Source: Callaeas wilsoni
Taxonomy: Eukaryota > Chordata > Aves > Passeriformes > Callaeidae
Reading direction: 5' to 3'
Assembly: GCA_013398955.1 (NCBI GenBank)
Contig: VWPU01005272.1
Span: 124,001-188,000 of the forward strand
DNA length: 64,000 bases
Shown here: piece after piece, positions 1-14,700 of the stretch
How the letters are laid out: each line of letters begins with the position of its first letter
Position numbering within the stretch: the first letter of the stretch is position 1
Program-made: the position numbers and the translations under genes
The notes under the pieces: model-generated
Seen by the model: only the letters and a program-made list of their open reading frames with translations
What the model was told of the DNA's origin: nothing
Database searches by the model: none

Positions 1-3000
1 GAAGGTAATACAAAGACACAACTCTGGTAGGTTATAACTGTTTAAATAGCATTTCTGTCTTGTACTCTCAGAGCATATAGTATATATTCTGACATACAGC
101 ATGATTTGGTTGTGGATGAACCTGTTTTGATGATTGCTGTGCAAAGAGAACCACGTCTTTTGAAGATTAGCTAAAAAGTAGAAGTGTGGATTAAGATTGA
201 TTTAAGGTCAGACTCTGTATAAACTACAAATCTGTTCCGGAGAACAAAATGGTAGCTTTGCTTGCTCCCCACTTTTGTATTTTTGGCTCCTGCATTCCTG
301 TGCAAGGCTTATGGTTCTTTCAGGATAAATTTTTCTTGTACTGTTCGCTTCAGCAAATCAGCGTTGGTGGAGAGTGAGTGGTCCCTGAACTGGCAAGCTA
401 TGGTTCTTATTAGCACTACTTCGGGATAGTTTGTTCCCTGTGTCCGGGTTAGTATCCTGGTGTCTGGGATGGTTTTCTGCAGTGTTTAGTCCTCTCCCTC
501 AAGGACCTAGTTGGAGGTACCCTGGTTTTGTGCAGGAGGCATGGTGCGATGCTCCCATTGTTTTATTTTACCATAACTTAGAGCAAGCCTGATATCCTGA
601 TAATATGAAAGGAGATTAAGCCTCCCAGATGTACCTAGTTCTCCTTTTTCTTGTAGGTGATCACAGATGAGTAAGCATGTATTATTCCTGACTTTCTGGC
701 ATGCTGAGGACAACAGAGAGGAACAAAGAGCAAACTCACTTGCCTCATTACAGTCTAATTTTTTAATTTATTCCTGAATTTTTCAGTCAGCCTTACACAT
801 ACAGAATACGAAAGCAATGTGTTGAAGCAACAGATGCAAACACCAGCCTTGAACTGCAAAGCACCTTGCCTGCTTTATTCAGTGTATCTTACTGGGGGAT
901 GCACTGATACATGCTAAGGGAAAAAGAATCTGAATTAAAATTACTGAAGAAGAATGAATACTTTGTGAGCAGAGTAGCATTATTCTTCCAAGTTTCTGAA
1001 GGGCTTTTTAAAGCACAAATTAATTAGTCTCCCAGCCCCTCTGAGGTAAAGCTCCTCTTACGCAGGGTTGAGGCCAGGAGAGACTGTTACATTATTTAGT
1101 CTGACTTTGCCCTTTGTGTGTGCCAGGCAAATGCTTTCTTAATGTCTCTTACAGACAACCTAATGTGACTTTTCCTACTGGTCTTTAGTAAGTTACTGAG
1201 GTCTTGGACTGAAAGAACTGGGTGCTGCAAGGCAGATATCTGGCTTCCAGGTGTTAAACCTTGCCATGCATGGTACAACACACGGCCACGTGTGTGGGCG
1301 TCCAGTATAGTGCCTTGGGTGGAATCTGCACTGCTGAGAGCTAGCCAGCAGAAAGGCTACGGAGAGAGAGGAGTCCTCAGCCTTGCGTTTCTACAGAGCT
1401 TAGGTATTTCACTCTTCAGGGAAATGCTTCTTTCCATTTGAGTTCATAGACTGTTGCCCTATCCTGAAGACAGGACAAAGTATAGGCAGTATTTAATTTC
1501 TTTGATCACCTGGAGGGATAGAGACTGATAAGTTTCACTTCGTTGGAGAATATCCAGACTGCCAGAGAAAGAAAGAGAGGCTAGGTTTACTGCCAGTCCT
1601 CTTTGTCTCTAACCAAGAGGATACATAATAGTATTTCCTGGTGATCTCATCTTCCTCCCTAATGAGCAATGGAATATTTTAACTACACTGATACCTGAGA
1701 CAGATGTTGAGCATTGTGTGCTTGCCAAAGCAGGGATACTAGGCTTGTGAGGCTTTTGCTGGTGGTGGAACTTGAAGGTTAGTGAACTCAGAGGCATACC
1801 AGAATAATTACAGCATCACTTTTCTGGATAATGAGAACTGATACTTCAGAAACTTTCTAAGCTGGAAAGGTTGTTAGCATTATATTAGAAATCAGCATCT
1901 AATTGTTTTTTTCCCCTTTTTCTTTATTTTTGTACCATTCTAATTGTCGCATAATCATTTTGTAGTGTTCCAGAAGAGGCAAAGTGTACAATTCTTTTAT
2001 TTTTGAGAACTTAAATGAGATTTGTGGCAAACTGGATCTTATGATTATACTGAAGTTTGCTGATCCCTACTGCTTATTTCCTTGGTGAATTCCAGTCTAT
2101 GATAGTGGAGAGTGGTGTGATGGAAATATCAATACCATTATAAGTTAAGAATGGTAACTTTAGAAAGCAAATGACCAGTTACAGTCAGTTAATTCTGCAA
2201 GAAATTAAAAGTCAGGTCTTGCAAAATGATATCTTATAAAGTAGCTGTCGTGATCTGCAGGAGTCTGTTTCTAAATAGCTTCCTTTAGACATCTAACATT
2301 AGACTTCAGTGTTTATGGAAAAGGAATTCACACTTGATTTTTTTTTTTTCCCGCCACAGTTTTACCCCCAACTATAACTTGAAGGCTTGTGCCACTAGTT
2401 TCAACTACTCACTGTGTGGCATAGGGAACTCTGTTCAGATCAATCACTTCTGAAAAGAATGTCAGGGAGAGCCCGATGAAATGTTTGTTTCGCATCTGAT
2501 AGATCTTTAACTCTTGTAGTAGGTAGGCAATCAAGTGGCTTCTAATACGCTGGTGACTGCTTTGCTATCACTTCAAAATGGATGCGTCAATTATCTTCTT
2601 GTGCTGTACATTTAATGGTCAGATCAGCCTCTGCACTGCAATTTGAGTTTGTTTTTACTGTACCCTTTTTAGTTGTTGTTCTGGATGGTGTATTTCCGAT
2701 GAAGTCGCTTTATTGAATCTCTTAGGCGAAATTAGAGGAGGAGAAGATTAGAATGGAATTGTTAATACAAAAACATGCTTCACTGAGTTACTAAGGGAAC
2801 TACTTTTGAGATGCCTCTTGCTGCAGCATGCATGGATAGGAGCGTATTGACCACGTATCAAGCAATTTTTTGCAGACCACCTGCATTTTTTCTACTAAAG
2901 AAAAAAGAGTACTGTCTATTTGTGTGTATGTATATCTCGACTTTCTTCTTGAATACTTTATTTTCAGCCTTAAGTCTGTCACTCTTGGAGTGGTAGAGGT

Positions 3001-3457
3001 TTTTTTTGCATTCGTCTTCCCCCATTGCACAGTGTAGTGTGGATATGTTTTGAGTTATCCTCCAGTGAGCAAGTACAGACCACTTCTTTCTCCCAAAAAG
3101 CACTGAATGAATTATCCTTCTTTCCTCTCTCTTCCTTTTTCCCCCAGACTTCAGCAAATTTGTGTTGCCTGAAAAACAGCCATGCTGTGAAGTTTTGCAG
3201 AAGTTCATTGTATAAACCCCAAGCTTGGGTTGCTGTCAGTGTTCTGCAGTGAACATGCATTGATTGCTTTATTCTTCCTCAGTTTCATGTGATAATGGTT
3301 TTTGGTACCTTTTGTGATATCATCTTCATTTATCTGGAGCAAGAAAAGGGGCAGTAACAGATGAAGATGTTATGAAGATTTCAACTGTGTAGTAGGTGAA
3401 GTCCATCATTGTGTTTATCCGTCTGGGTAACAGTGAAGAGAAGAATAGTAACATGCC

Positions 3458-3458
3458 N

Positions 3459-3495
<37 letters not shown>
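3458..3495. repeat. ambiguous base next to a 37-base poly-T run
   Basis: One N at 3458 is followed by 37 consecutive T. This is the only ambiguous base I noticed. A homopolymer of this length is prone to sequencing error, so its true length is uncertain. Read on the minus strand it could be the poly-A tail of a retroposed sequence, but the adjoining bases (3496-3620) show no polyadenylation signal at the usual distance and nothing I recognise. Confidence 0.9.
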
Positions 3496-3499
<4 letters not shown>

Positions 3500-6400
3500 A
3501 AATCTTTGTCATATTTCCCTTACTTTTAAGGGGAAAAATTCTCTGCTCCTGTCCTGGGAATCTGGGAAATGGCTGTGTGCAGCTACAATGTAAAAACTTC
3601 ATAAGCATTTGATTATATTGATTAGTTCAGCAGAATTCATGTCCACAGCAGTAATCTGTTGTTCATATTTTTTGTTCATCACTGCAAATTCTGCCTAGTT
3701 AAAGTCCCCTCCATTTTTAAAGACTCTCTCAAGTCAACAATTTTACTGTGAACATTTGTTTGTGTTACCCACTCCTTATTTACCTTTGAGGTTTAATTAT
3801 TGCTGTAGTAATAATCTAATAGCCAGTAATAACCTAAAAAACAATGAAACCTGGAACTTCTCCAGGTGTAAACAGCATCAAAACACCTAACTTATAACTT
3901 TTTATACCTTTTAGATGTCTTTGCAGTTTACTTTTGTGCTTAAATATCTTGGAGGTTCTTCTTTTTTGTTCAGACTAGTACATATTTCTTGTCTCTTTAA
4001 ATCAAGGCATGATATTCTAGTATTGCATTTCATCCTGTCAGTCCTGCATCCTGGTTGCTTCCCTCCCTTCAATGTCTGTGCCCCTGAGAGAAGCAACTAC
4101 TACAGCTGCTTTCAAATTCCCTGCCCTCTTGTCCTTACCCTCGGTTGCCTTACTCTCTTCTGAACTTCTCCATGTCCCACTAAAAAACAGTCTGACATTC
4201 CAGTCTCTGTGAAGAATAGTTAACTTCTGCTTGTCTCTCTTAATATTTTTGGTAAAATCTGTAAGCAGAGTGGGAATTAGTTTGAAAATGATGCAGGCTA
4301 TTTTTACAAATAAGGATTCCTTTTTTTTTTGTATTTTTAAAAACAGCCCACAACAGTGACTATAATCTGACCTATGATTAATAACAAATTAAGCATGAAA
4401 GAATCCTGTGCACCAGCACAAAAGCTTTGTGATGAATATAATGTTCATATTGCAGCATTATCCCCCAGTTCATGGTAATGATTAAATTTCAAAGTATCTA
4501 AAGAGAAGATGGAGCAACTGTGCTTCTAATGAATCTGTAATGAGTTCTAGGCCTGGGTAACCATGCAGAGTTGAGGGATTTGCATAATAATTGTTATAAC
4601 TGGACTAAAACTATAGAGCTTTTTTCCAGAAGAAATGAGAATTATTGCACAATTTAGTGAAAAATTCAGCTTTTGTAGCTTATCTAGCAATACCACAACC
4701 TTAACTAAGGAAAAAAAAACCTGTAAGGAAGGTGCAGTGATGGCATTTCACTTGTGAATGTGTAAAAAGTGTGCCTGAAAGCAATGGATTTTACAGCCTG
4801 TATAATTACAAAGAAATAAATTTGAAGTTTAGACTAATTGAGTCTTCTTCAGCCAATATTAGCATTCAGAATTGAATAACTGAGAAGTATAGAGTGTAGG
4901 TAAAATACGTAAAGGCTTCCCCAGCATCCTTACTCACTAATAAGCTGAGACAATTCTTTTTTAATAAGTGGACTACTAATAAAGGAAAGAGATTATTTAA
5001 TTTCAGTTGCAGGAGGAAGATCTTATCTTTGTCCAGAGTTGTTGCAGGCTACCACTGGTGTGGTTACTTATTTGACTTTTTTTTTTGTTTAGTTTTACTT
5101 TCTACTTAGGTTCTTACAGTATACAGTAAAGGGTTCAAAACTGCATTCATTGATTTCCTGTAATGCAGCAAGAAAGAGCTTGCACTTTCTATGTTGACTA
5201 GTACTAGAGGATTCTGAGGGCTCTAAAACAGTGAACTGGAAATTCTGATTTTTATTATTTTCTGTATTGACATTGAATTTATAATTAAAAATTTCTGTTG
5301 CAGAGTTTTCCAGGCAGGCAGTGTTCTACAATAAAATTACTTCATCTATATGCTGCCTGTCTTGGTTTATTCAATCATTTATTCTGTCAGGAACCATTTT
5401 TCACTTTGTAGAAGTGTTGCATTTTGTTACCGGTATCAAAGGGCAGCATTAAAATGAACCCCATCTCATGTCCCCATGGTGTGATAGGAGGAGAGTGGTA
5501 CACAGTGCTGTGCTTGTGATTTGAGGCACTGTGCTGGCCACAGTCACCACCGTGACTGCAAAAATAAAGCTCTTGTTATTCCTCTCTTTGGGTTTCTTTC
5601 TGCTCCATCGGGTGGTCAGTTCGCGCTGGTTGGCCTCCCCTCGGAGCCAGGCTGGTTCTCTTTCTGCTGGGATACTTTCTGGTTTTGTTTTCTATGGTTT
5701 CACTGATCAGATTATATTTCTCCAGAAAATGCTCCCTAGAGCAATTTCAGCTGTTCTCTGCCTCCTGATGTTGCACCACTTGTCTGCATTTTTATGGTCT
5801 GACCCTGTCTGATGTTGTTGGATGCGAGGTGCTCTGACAGTACAGTCAATTTCTGGAAAAAGATGGTGGGGGGGAAAGAATCCAGAGAGATCCATCACTT
5901 TGGGTGGTGGATATGGTCCAAGAGTGCGGGGGTAAAACCTGTTACAAAAGCTTGTGCTAAGTCAAGCGGTTCCTTACGAGGTGTGGCAGGTATCACCACA
6001 TTTCATTCACATTCTTGCCTTCCAGAGGTACACAAGTCAGGCCTCTCCTTTTCTTTCTGCTGTGCCCTGGATGTGAATGTGCCACGGTGACCCCCACTGA
6101 TGAAGGATTGAGCACAGCAGCTGCCAGTGGGGCTCAGAGCAGTTTGTACGTCTGAGGTCAGCAGAACCAACCAGCTCACTTGAGTCTCCAGCTGCAGGCT
6201 GATGAACTGGTTCATCTCAGTGAGACATGAATGCTGGACTTCACGCCCTCTTGTTATCTTGGGTAGTCTGTTGCAAAGATGCAGTTCTCATTTCCTGGCC
6301 CCTGTCTCCAGCCAGAAGCCTTGAGGTTGCAGGGGGTCGACATTGCATGGGGTGTCAGAAAGTACATGGTTAGCACCACGCTTGTACCAGACTTATGGCT

Positions 6401-9400
6401 CTTGGACTATAACAGAGGGAGCTGTCATTTCCTTAAAATCTGAAATCCCTGATGTGCTTTCTCTGCATTGATGAAGTTCCTTTCTTTTTTTTAAGCTCTT
6501 TGCCGTGTTTCAAGTCTGGAGTAGGACAAGCATTCAAGGTGATTTGAACTCAAAAAAATGTTTAATTCAGATTTATGTAGCTCTGCTGCTGAGCTAAATT
6601 GATCTGTTAATGCCATCAAGAACACTGAATGACTTGATTAGGAAGACAAAATCTCATTGATAAACTTCTTATTTTCTTGAGGAATAATTTGGCTTCTTTG
6701 AAGTAGCCTTGCTTTTGAATCATTACCATGACATTATTTGTGCACGCGACTGTACTCCAAAGCAATTTTTTTTCTTCAAAATGTGGTCTCTAACAAGCTT
6801 TATCGAATATTCCTTGCTTCAGTGCAACTTTAGGAACATTTTGAGATTTGAAATTGATATGTTTTCTACAAGGAAATGGTAGTGTTTTGAAAATGCCCGT
6901 CACAGTTTTTAGTTTATCTCAGTTGAAAACAATCAAGAGATTAGCAAGCAATGATTTTGTCCTTAATTCTCATATCAAAGCTGTTGTGTTAACAAGATAA
7001 AACGCATTCTGAGGCAATATGTACAAAGGCTTGTTTATCAGCAAGAAGGATAAAGTTATCCTCACTTGACCTGAAATTTTTTCTTTGTTTTGTGTATTTT
7101 CTGGATACTTCTAAAACATTTAAATGAAAAAATAATTTATGTTTGAACAGCACTAGCACAATTTTATCTTCATGTTTTGTGTTTTATTGTTTAATTTAAA
7201 ACAAATTTGTAAGAAGTAAAGGGAATACTAATAGAATAGTACTGTTTTTTCAAAAATAGTTTAATGCTACTGAGACTCATACATCTTCAAGTATCATCAG
7301 AAATGAGTTATTCAGTAAAGAAAATGATGACTTCCTACTTTCTAAAGTTATTATAAACATAAATCCATCTGTGATAATTGTATTAGAGTAGCATGAAGGA
7401 TATTACACAAAAAACTTCTTGCCATAGCTTTGCTATTTTATTTGAGCCAATTCTGTGTATCCCAGGTGAGCCTCAGAGCAACCACATTTTGTGTTTGACT
7501 TCCCCTTCCACACAGGCTGTCATCACGGGAGTTCAGCCCTATGACCCCTTGCTCTCTCGTTGTTACATCTTCTTGTGCCAGTTACCTACTGTGAACCATG
7601 AATGCTCATCAGGACTTGAAGCAGTAGGCTTCCAGACTCTGTCTGGGAGTTTTATGCAGGTGGACAAAGGAGCTGTGATTGAGGCAAAGAGATTTTCGCT
7701 TCCTTTTTTTCCAGTGGCAGTACTGTGAGCACTGTCTATTTGAACTCTTTGATTCAATCTGCAATCCCTCACCCCATCAATAATTTGTTCTGTCATTCTC
7801 TGTCAAATCTGATACAGTGTTCATGGAAAAGATAAGAGAATCCTTATAAATTCTGGAAATAAATTTTTTGTTTCTTTATAAATTCAGAGTTTTGCTTCTT
7901 TTTCCTGACCACAATTTAAAATGATGCTGTCTTCAATTATCATTATTTTTTTATGCACTATGCTGATGATTTGGGGCTGTTTTGAAGCAGAGCTTTAGTA
8001 GCATCACTGAATGCTATGGGATGTTGAACTCAAAATCCATTATTATTAGATAAAAGGTTTAATTGCTCAGGAAGACCAATTAAAGGAAAGTCTCGGAGCT
8101 GTAGTTTTGTTCCCCAAGAGCTGGAACTACTGAGAGGTGCTGATCTCAGGAGGTGACCAGGAAAAAGGATACAAAGCTGTAAATGAGCGAATTAGTAACT
8201 GAACTTACTAAAAATGAACATTAGGGTGAGTAATGGGGTAAGAGGGTTTTTTTTTTTAAATTTCTGCAGCTGTTCACATGTTTTCTCTGTCAGGAGGGCA
8301 CTTTCTGTCTCTTATGAAGAATATCTCACGTAGATAACACAGAAATGCTTGAAGCTTGTATGTCAAGCTTGGTTTGTGAGTTTTTGGAAAGATTTTGGTA
8401 GTTTGAAGATGCCAGTTGTGAAGATGTTTCTGCTAATGAAAGTCCTTTCTGCTCCTTGTGTTTTGTGTTGCATTGCTTCTTGAGGATGTTTTGGTTTTCT
8501 TTTCATTCTTTTGTTTCACTTATAAATATTTCAATTTAGCTGAAGCCGCTCAGAACAGAGATAAGTTTTTCAAAGGGCTTTTTGAGGGATCTCTTAATAT
8601 TTTTTTGTGTTTTTGCTAGAAAGTCTGAAAGTATTGGGCTCGTAGGCAGAAGAATTTTTTATCTAAATTATAAAGGGAAATGTGAAAAAATGATAACAGT
8701 AGGAAGAAAGCTAATCAAAAGCATTGAATTGAAATACCGTTTGGCTTGTGCTTGGATTGGGTGTTCCCCGTTATGCCCTGTGGCAAATAACTTGCCTGTG
8801 GTGGGTTGTGCTGATGCAGCAGTAGAGACAGCTGATCACACTGAGGTTAATCTTCCTGTGTGTTGGCCATTTCAGTCTGTGAGGGGATGGTAGTGCTGAG
8901 CTGGAAGCATATTAAGTAATGCAGCTAAAACAGGATTTTGCTGACATCACTTTTATCAGCCAGTCTTTCAACAATGCAGAGACCTAAATGTCCATGCAGA
9001 ACAGAGGGAAACTGTTTTGTGACACGGGATCTTCCCATTTCTGTTTTAATGTCTTCCCCCCTCTCTTCCCACCCTTTGAATCTATTGGATTCGGAATGAA
9101 GTACTGTGGTACCTTCTAACCCCTCTCTCTGCAGCAGTTCCTGTGCTTATGATACGCCTTGATGTGTCCACATTCCCAAAGGCTGCCTTCCCCACCAGCC
9201 CACCTGAGCTGCAAATGTTCTGCACGTGGATTCAGGGTTAAGCTGCATGCCGACACTAACTCTATAGCAACAGAGACAGCTGGCGCAGATACTAAAGCTA
9301 TGCCTGCAGATAGATGAAATACCTTTGTTGATAGTCTTTTTGAAGAAGGGTGAATGGAAGTAGAAAAAAAAATGAGGAAAAAAGCAGGTCAAAAGCAGAG

Positions 9401-10129
9401 TCTTGCTGAGAGGATGAAAGGAGTTAGAGTTTGTTTCTGTGGTATGTACCAGCTGATTAACTTTTTGCTTTGACTTTTGCAAGTTACAGTCTCCCTTTGA
9501 GGAGAGTTTGAGGGCCCCCTTGATAGGCACTGTCAATCACAATAAGTCATAAAGTCTGTCGCCTAGGGTGCCGTGCCCTCCACGAACTGTTGGCACATCC
9601 CAGCTGTCCTTTGGTGTGAGGGATGGTGCATCTGTGTGCTGGAGGCTGGAAAGCAATCTCCCTGAACAGTGGCTGTTTCTGATATCGAGGCTATCCCCAG
9701 TGAGCTTGTGAAGCACTCTGGTCCTTCAGGTGACACAATGATCCAGCCCATCACCTGGGGTGAAACATGCATTGGCAGTATGCAGCATATCCTCTTTCAC
9801 AGCTGAGGATGGGACTTGCTTTCACCTTGGTAATGCTTTTAGAAATAGCCTTAACTTTGGATGTGTTTAATAGTCTTAGGCTGTGGGTCTGTTGAAGCAG
9901 TGTGCGGTTTGGAGCAACAAACTGAGCAGTTGGACACTTGGATTCAGCTCCTGTCTCTGATCCCTGTACTCTCAGCTGATATTGACACAGTACCCATGTC
10001 TTTCTTGTACTTCTCTGTTCTTGTAACTGAAATGGTGAAACAGTTCTTCTCTCTGTGAAGAGCATCACTTAGTTTTTGGGATTCAGCAACAAATGCTACT
10101 CATTTAAAGGCAGGATGATGAGTGGTTTA

Positions 10130-11097
10130 TAGAACTATAGAATGTGAAAGGTTGGAAGGGACTTGAGAGATCATGCAGTCCCTACCTCCCCTGCCATGAG
10201 CAGGGACACGTCCCACCAGACCAGCCTGCTCAAGGCCTTGCCCGACCTGGCCTTGAGCACTGTCAGAGCTGGAGCATCTACAGCCTCCCTGGGCAACCCA
10301 TTCCAGTGTCTCACCACCTTCAAAGTAAAGAATTTCTTCCCAATATCTAATCTAAACCTACCCTCTTTCAGTTTGTACCCATTCCCCCTTGTTCTATCAC
10401 TGAATTCCTGACAAAGTGTCCGTCTCCGGCTTCCCTGTATCCCGCTTTGGATACTGGAAGGTTGCAATGAGGTCTCTGTATAACCTTCTCTTCTCCATGC
10501 TGAAGAGACACAACTTGCTCAGCCTGTGTTCATAGGGCAAGTGCTTCAGTCCTCTTACCAATATTGTGGCCTCCTCTGGACTTGCTCCAACCGTTCCATG
10601 TCCTTCTTACGATGGGGACGCCGTTGCTGGATGCAGGACTCCAGGTGGGGGGGTCTCACAAGTGCCGAGTAGAGGGGCAGAATCACCTCCCTTGGCCACA
10701 TTCCTTTGGATGCAGCCCCAGATTTCCTTGGTTTTCTGGGCTGCGAGTGGACACTGCCAGCTCATGTAGAGTTGTTCATCCACCATCACCCCAAAATCTT
10801 TGCAGAGCTGCTCTCAATCCCTACTCTGTCCAGCCTATAGGTGTGCCTGGAATTGTCCCGACCTAGGCGTGGAAGCTTGCACTATGCTTTGTTGAACTTC
10901 ATAGGTTTGCATGGGCCCACCTCTGCAGCCCGTCCAGGTCCCTCTGGATGCCATCCCTTCCCTCCAGTGCGTTGACTGCACCACAAGGCTCGGTGTCTTC
11001 AGTGAACTTGGTGAGGGAGCACTCAATCCCACCATCAGCATTGCTGACAAAAATGCTGAACAGTGTCAGCCCCAGTACTGACCCCTGAGGGACACCA
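10130..11097 (-). mobile_element. CR1 LINE, 5'-truncated copy
   Basis: On the minus strand this is the 3' part of a CR1 non-LTR retrotransposon. The 3' end at about 10130-10142 shows the degenerate ATTCTATAG-like octamer repeats typical of CR1. The frame at 10467-10171 translates to the C-terminal tail of CR1 ORF2, with [19 protein letters not shown] and [14 protein letters not shown], which are hallmark motifs of this family. Further 5' (to 11097) lies reverse-transcriptase-domain sequence seen as its complement, for example the part facing CAGTACTGACCCCTGAGG. The reading frame is broken by several stops and shifts, so the copy is dead. Similarity ends near 11097, which is a normal 5' truncation. 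It is antisense to DISC1. Confidence 0.95.
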
Positions 11098-11758
11098 CAC
11101 GGCTTCCTCGTGGAGGAGGTTGCATGCAGCTGTCATCTGGAGGCTGCTGGGTACACAATGTCTGATCTTGGGCAGAAGCCCAAGTAGCCTGAGAGCTGCT
11201 CTCTTTTTGCCAAAAGAGAATTCCCAAAGGGGTCTTCTATTAACTATCCTGGCGAGTCCAGAGGACATTTAATCTGCTCAGTGTTTTAGGAAAAAATGAG
11301 AATCCTTATTTTGTTTCAGCCATTGCAGTGGACAAAGTACACTTATAAGAGGCTGAGATTTGCCCTTAAATACAGTCCAGTCATACAAGCCGTCACTTTG
11401 GTCTGAAGCTGCTTGATCTGAAATAGTTGTGGTTCCCATCAGCTAGAATTCCCATCAGGGTACCCCAAGTACATTGTTGCCTCTGTGCTTTTTGTAAGAA
11501 GTTTTTTCCTGAAATAGACTTTTTTGGACAGTGAAGGATTTTATTTACTTTGTTGTCCATCTGGATCCTTCATCCACATCTGGAATGCTATGATTACCCA
11601 ATCCACAGCAACAAAGATAATTTAAGAGTCTTAAAAAGACAGCAGAAGCTTCTGGAAAGGATTTATAGCTTATTAGGATGCCTGTATATTTTTTCTCTAT
11701 CTAAAGAACTGTGCTGGTTTGGACACAAATTTAGGAGGAAACAACCCGAAAAGGGCAT

Positions 11759-11781
11759 CTCTCTCTCTCGCTCTCTCTCTC
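11759..11781. repeat. CT microsatellite
   Basis: Eleven or so CT units interrupted by one CG, within intron 9. Confidence 0.9.
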
Positions 11782-14700
11782 AGTTTAAAGGTACAAACTA
11801 TGTTTCTAGAAATCAAGCAGGCAATGGGGAATACAGTATTGTCATAAAATCACCCCAAGACAAGAACCTTTGCATTATTGTGTCATTTCTAAGAATGAAA
11901 TTGCCCTCGGGGAAAATTAAAATCCATCACAAAAATGTACTTGAGAGTAGCATTGTTTTCCTAGAAATTACTGTAAATACAAGAGGCACCGTAGGTAAAT
12001 AGTGAAGCTGCAGAGTCTGTTTCTTGGGCAGTTTAGGGCAAAAGATCAAATATTCTTCAAATAATTGGCAAAGCAGGATAATTTTATTTTTGTTATAAGT
12101 GGAATGTGATATATCTGTGTGGCATTGCCCATGTCCAGTAGAAAGCAGATTACATTAACACCTTTCAGAACTGATGAGATCTTAAGACAGTGCAAATCAA
12201 ATAGAGGAAATCCAATGTCAATTAATGCTTTTGTTGCTAATTCCTTATCTAAGGAGGGTGGAAGATAAAAGGTTAATCAAAGGTGATTCTTACTAGACTA
12301 CACGGTGATTTTTATGGCAGGGTGACAGAAGCTGTTTCACAAGGGTTTCTTTTCATTTCCCTTCATTTTGCCTGCCTCCCCACTCCTCCTTGCACTGTGC
12401 GAGCTCAGCAGGTCTGCTGTGCCATCTGAACCTGGTAAGTCATTACATGCCTGGCTGGCTGCAGAGAGGGCTGGCATGGCCGTGAGCTCAGGGCAGTGGG
12501 GCAGGAGGTGGCACTGTTCACTCTCTGACGGCCTCTGGTGTGCGTGCACGCTTCTGGTCCAGAACCGCCATGAACCAGAGATTCCTGTTTTTCAAGGAAG
12601 GCATGACACGAAAAGTTGAGGAGAGCTCCTTAAACCACAGAGAGTGGATTTTAGTAAATTGTGAAGAAGCCCAGCAGGAAGAGGTGGCAACCTCAGGCAG
12701 TAGGAGTTGTGTGTCAGAGTTTTGTGAAATGACCATACCTGGCCCCCAGTTGTCAATTTGACCAGTTCAGATGGCCAGTACCTCTTACAGATTATCTGAT
12801 TGTGTGGGAGAACAAGTGCTCAAAACTCTGTTAAAAAAATAATTATGAAAACATAAATATGTTAATGCTTTTCAAAGAATTGTAGCGATCCAAATGTCAT
12901 GGAGCTTCCCACAAAAAATATATTTTGAGCAAAGATTCAATGCCAGAAATCAAAGTAGGCAGCTGTATTTTCCTATGCTGACATGCTCCATTTTGTTTTA
13001 GTAAAGCAATACTCGCTTCCTGCTGCTGATTGCAGTTGTGTGCCGTTTAAATATCTTCTGGGGAAGACCAAGGAGAATGAAGTTATTAAAAATCGGAGTT
13101 GCTCTGGGTTCATTTGAAATGAATCATTATTAAGCAATTCTGCCTCACAACTTTTTAGAAAGTGAGTATTTAATTGCTGCTACTCAAATGCATTTTCGTA
13201 GGGTATGATTCCCCTTTGGACATCTTTTCTCTTTAGATAATTTAGTTTTAAAAGTTCTAGAAATGGGACTAGTGCACAATTAAGAATAAGAGTTGCACCA
13301 CTGATTAAGGAGATGATAGCAGACTGACAGAAACATGTTAAACACAGAGGAAGCAAAGGTGGGCTTTATTTCCCCCCTCTTGTTTGCCCTGACTCTGTGT
13401 GGATGCACCTGGAAGTCTGACACAAATTCAGGTACGCTTGTGCATCTGTGTATGTTAAAAGGAAACTTTTAATTGATATTTCTGTGTGGATATAGAAAGG
13501 CAGAATGACAGAAAAATCTTGGGTTTTTTTTTATTTCTTCTTCAGAATAAAATATTTGACAGTTTCTCTGACTCTTTAATGGTTATAAAAAGTGATGGAG
13601 GAAAATTAGCCATGAAGAACCCAATGGAAAAGAACAGCAAATTGAAAAGAACAGTTGTAAGTGAAATAAGGAATTAAAACAACTCATGAGCTGATTTGAA
13701 AAAATTTGGAAAATTCAAATTCGGCTGAATATCCTTTGAAGAGACAATTTTCTTCATAGTAGATCCTATTGAATCTTGCAGTAACATATTGTTTCACTGC
13801 CTCTGCAAATTCGTTTGTGCTTGTAATCTAAGACTCCTAAGGCTAATCTAAGCTTTCCTATGCTACTGAATAGGTATACAATAAGCAGCCAATTGATTTG
13901 TGTTACTCTACCTAGTTTCAGAAGCACTTACTGTACCAAATATCTTTTACTTTTCTGGGCACTTTAGCTCATCTCTCTTTGTTGCTGAGTTGTCATGCAA
14001 TAGTAAGCATCTTATAGTGCTTACTTTCCAAAACGTAACTTTTGTTTGTTTGTATTCTGACAGTATATTCATTTTATTTCAATTTACGTGTGCTTTCTGA
14101 TCTTTCATGTGTTACTGTCTTCCATATAAAGCATTTTTCACCCAGCTGAGTATTCAGTCCTTGCCAGCTATTTATAATTCACTAAAAAGCCATTTTCTGT
14201 TTCACACATCAGTTTGCACTGCAGCTAGGGTGGAATCTGTTATGTATTTGTGTGCCGTTTTCTCACATAGACAAATCCTTTCATTCTCACCACTTCCACC
14301 AGGAGGTTACAGCTATTTAGCTGATCATGCACATGGACCCAAAAGTATTTTGCAGAGGTACTTGACTCAAACATCCCAATTTGTTTCCCAGTATCTATTT
14401 TTTTTTTTATATCTTTCTACCTGGTCCTGTATATATCACAGTATTTCTTTCAAGGCCTGTGAGGAGTTTTGCTTAGTTCAGCCCCTATAGATCCATTAGG
14501 CTGCTGCCTGATGAATTAAAGGATTATAAATATTAATGATGAAATACTGCTCTATGTCCTGGCTCTAGCCATCTTCATGTGTGAGAAATGACCATTTTAA
14601 TACAATTGACTTTAAAGCCTGTCCATTGAATGACTTCTGTTGTGTAATCTGACATCCCATAATTTGTTTTAAGGTAAAATAATTTTGAAGTTGCCTAACT

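Noticed and set aside
3381..3612. Frames on both strands through the poly-T run
   Set aside because: They translate a homopolymer (poly-F or poly-K) and an ambiguous base.
10171..10467. Minus-strand frame of 98 codons as a possible gene
   Set aside because: It is the C-terminal tail of CR1 ORF2 and belongs to the dead LINE copy.
11550..12002. Plus-strand open frame of 150 codons
   Set aside because: No recognisable domain. It includes a CT microsatellite translated as SLSRSLSQ, composition is that of the surrounding intron, and length is within chance expectation.
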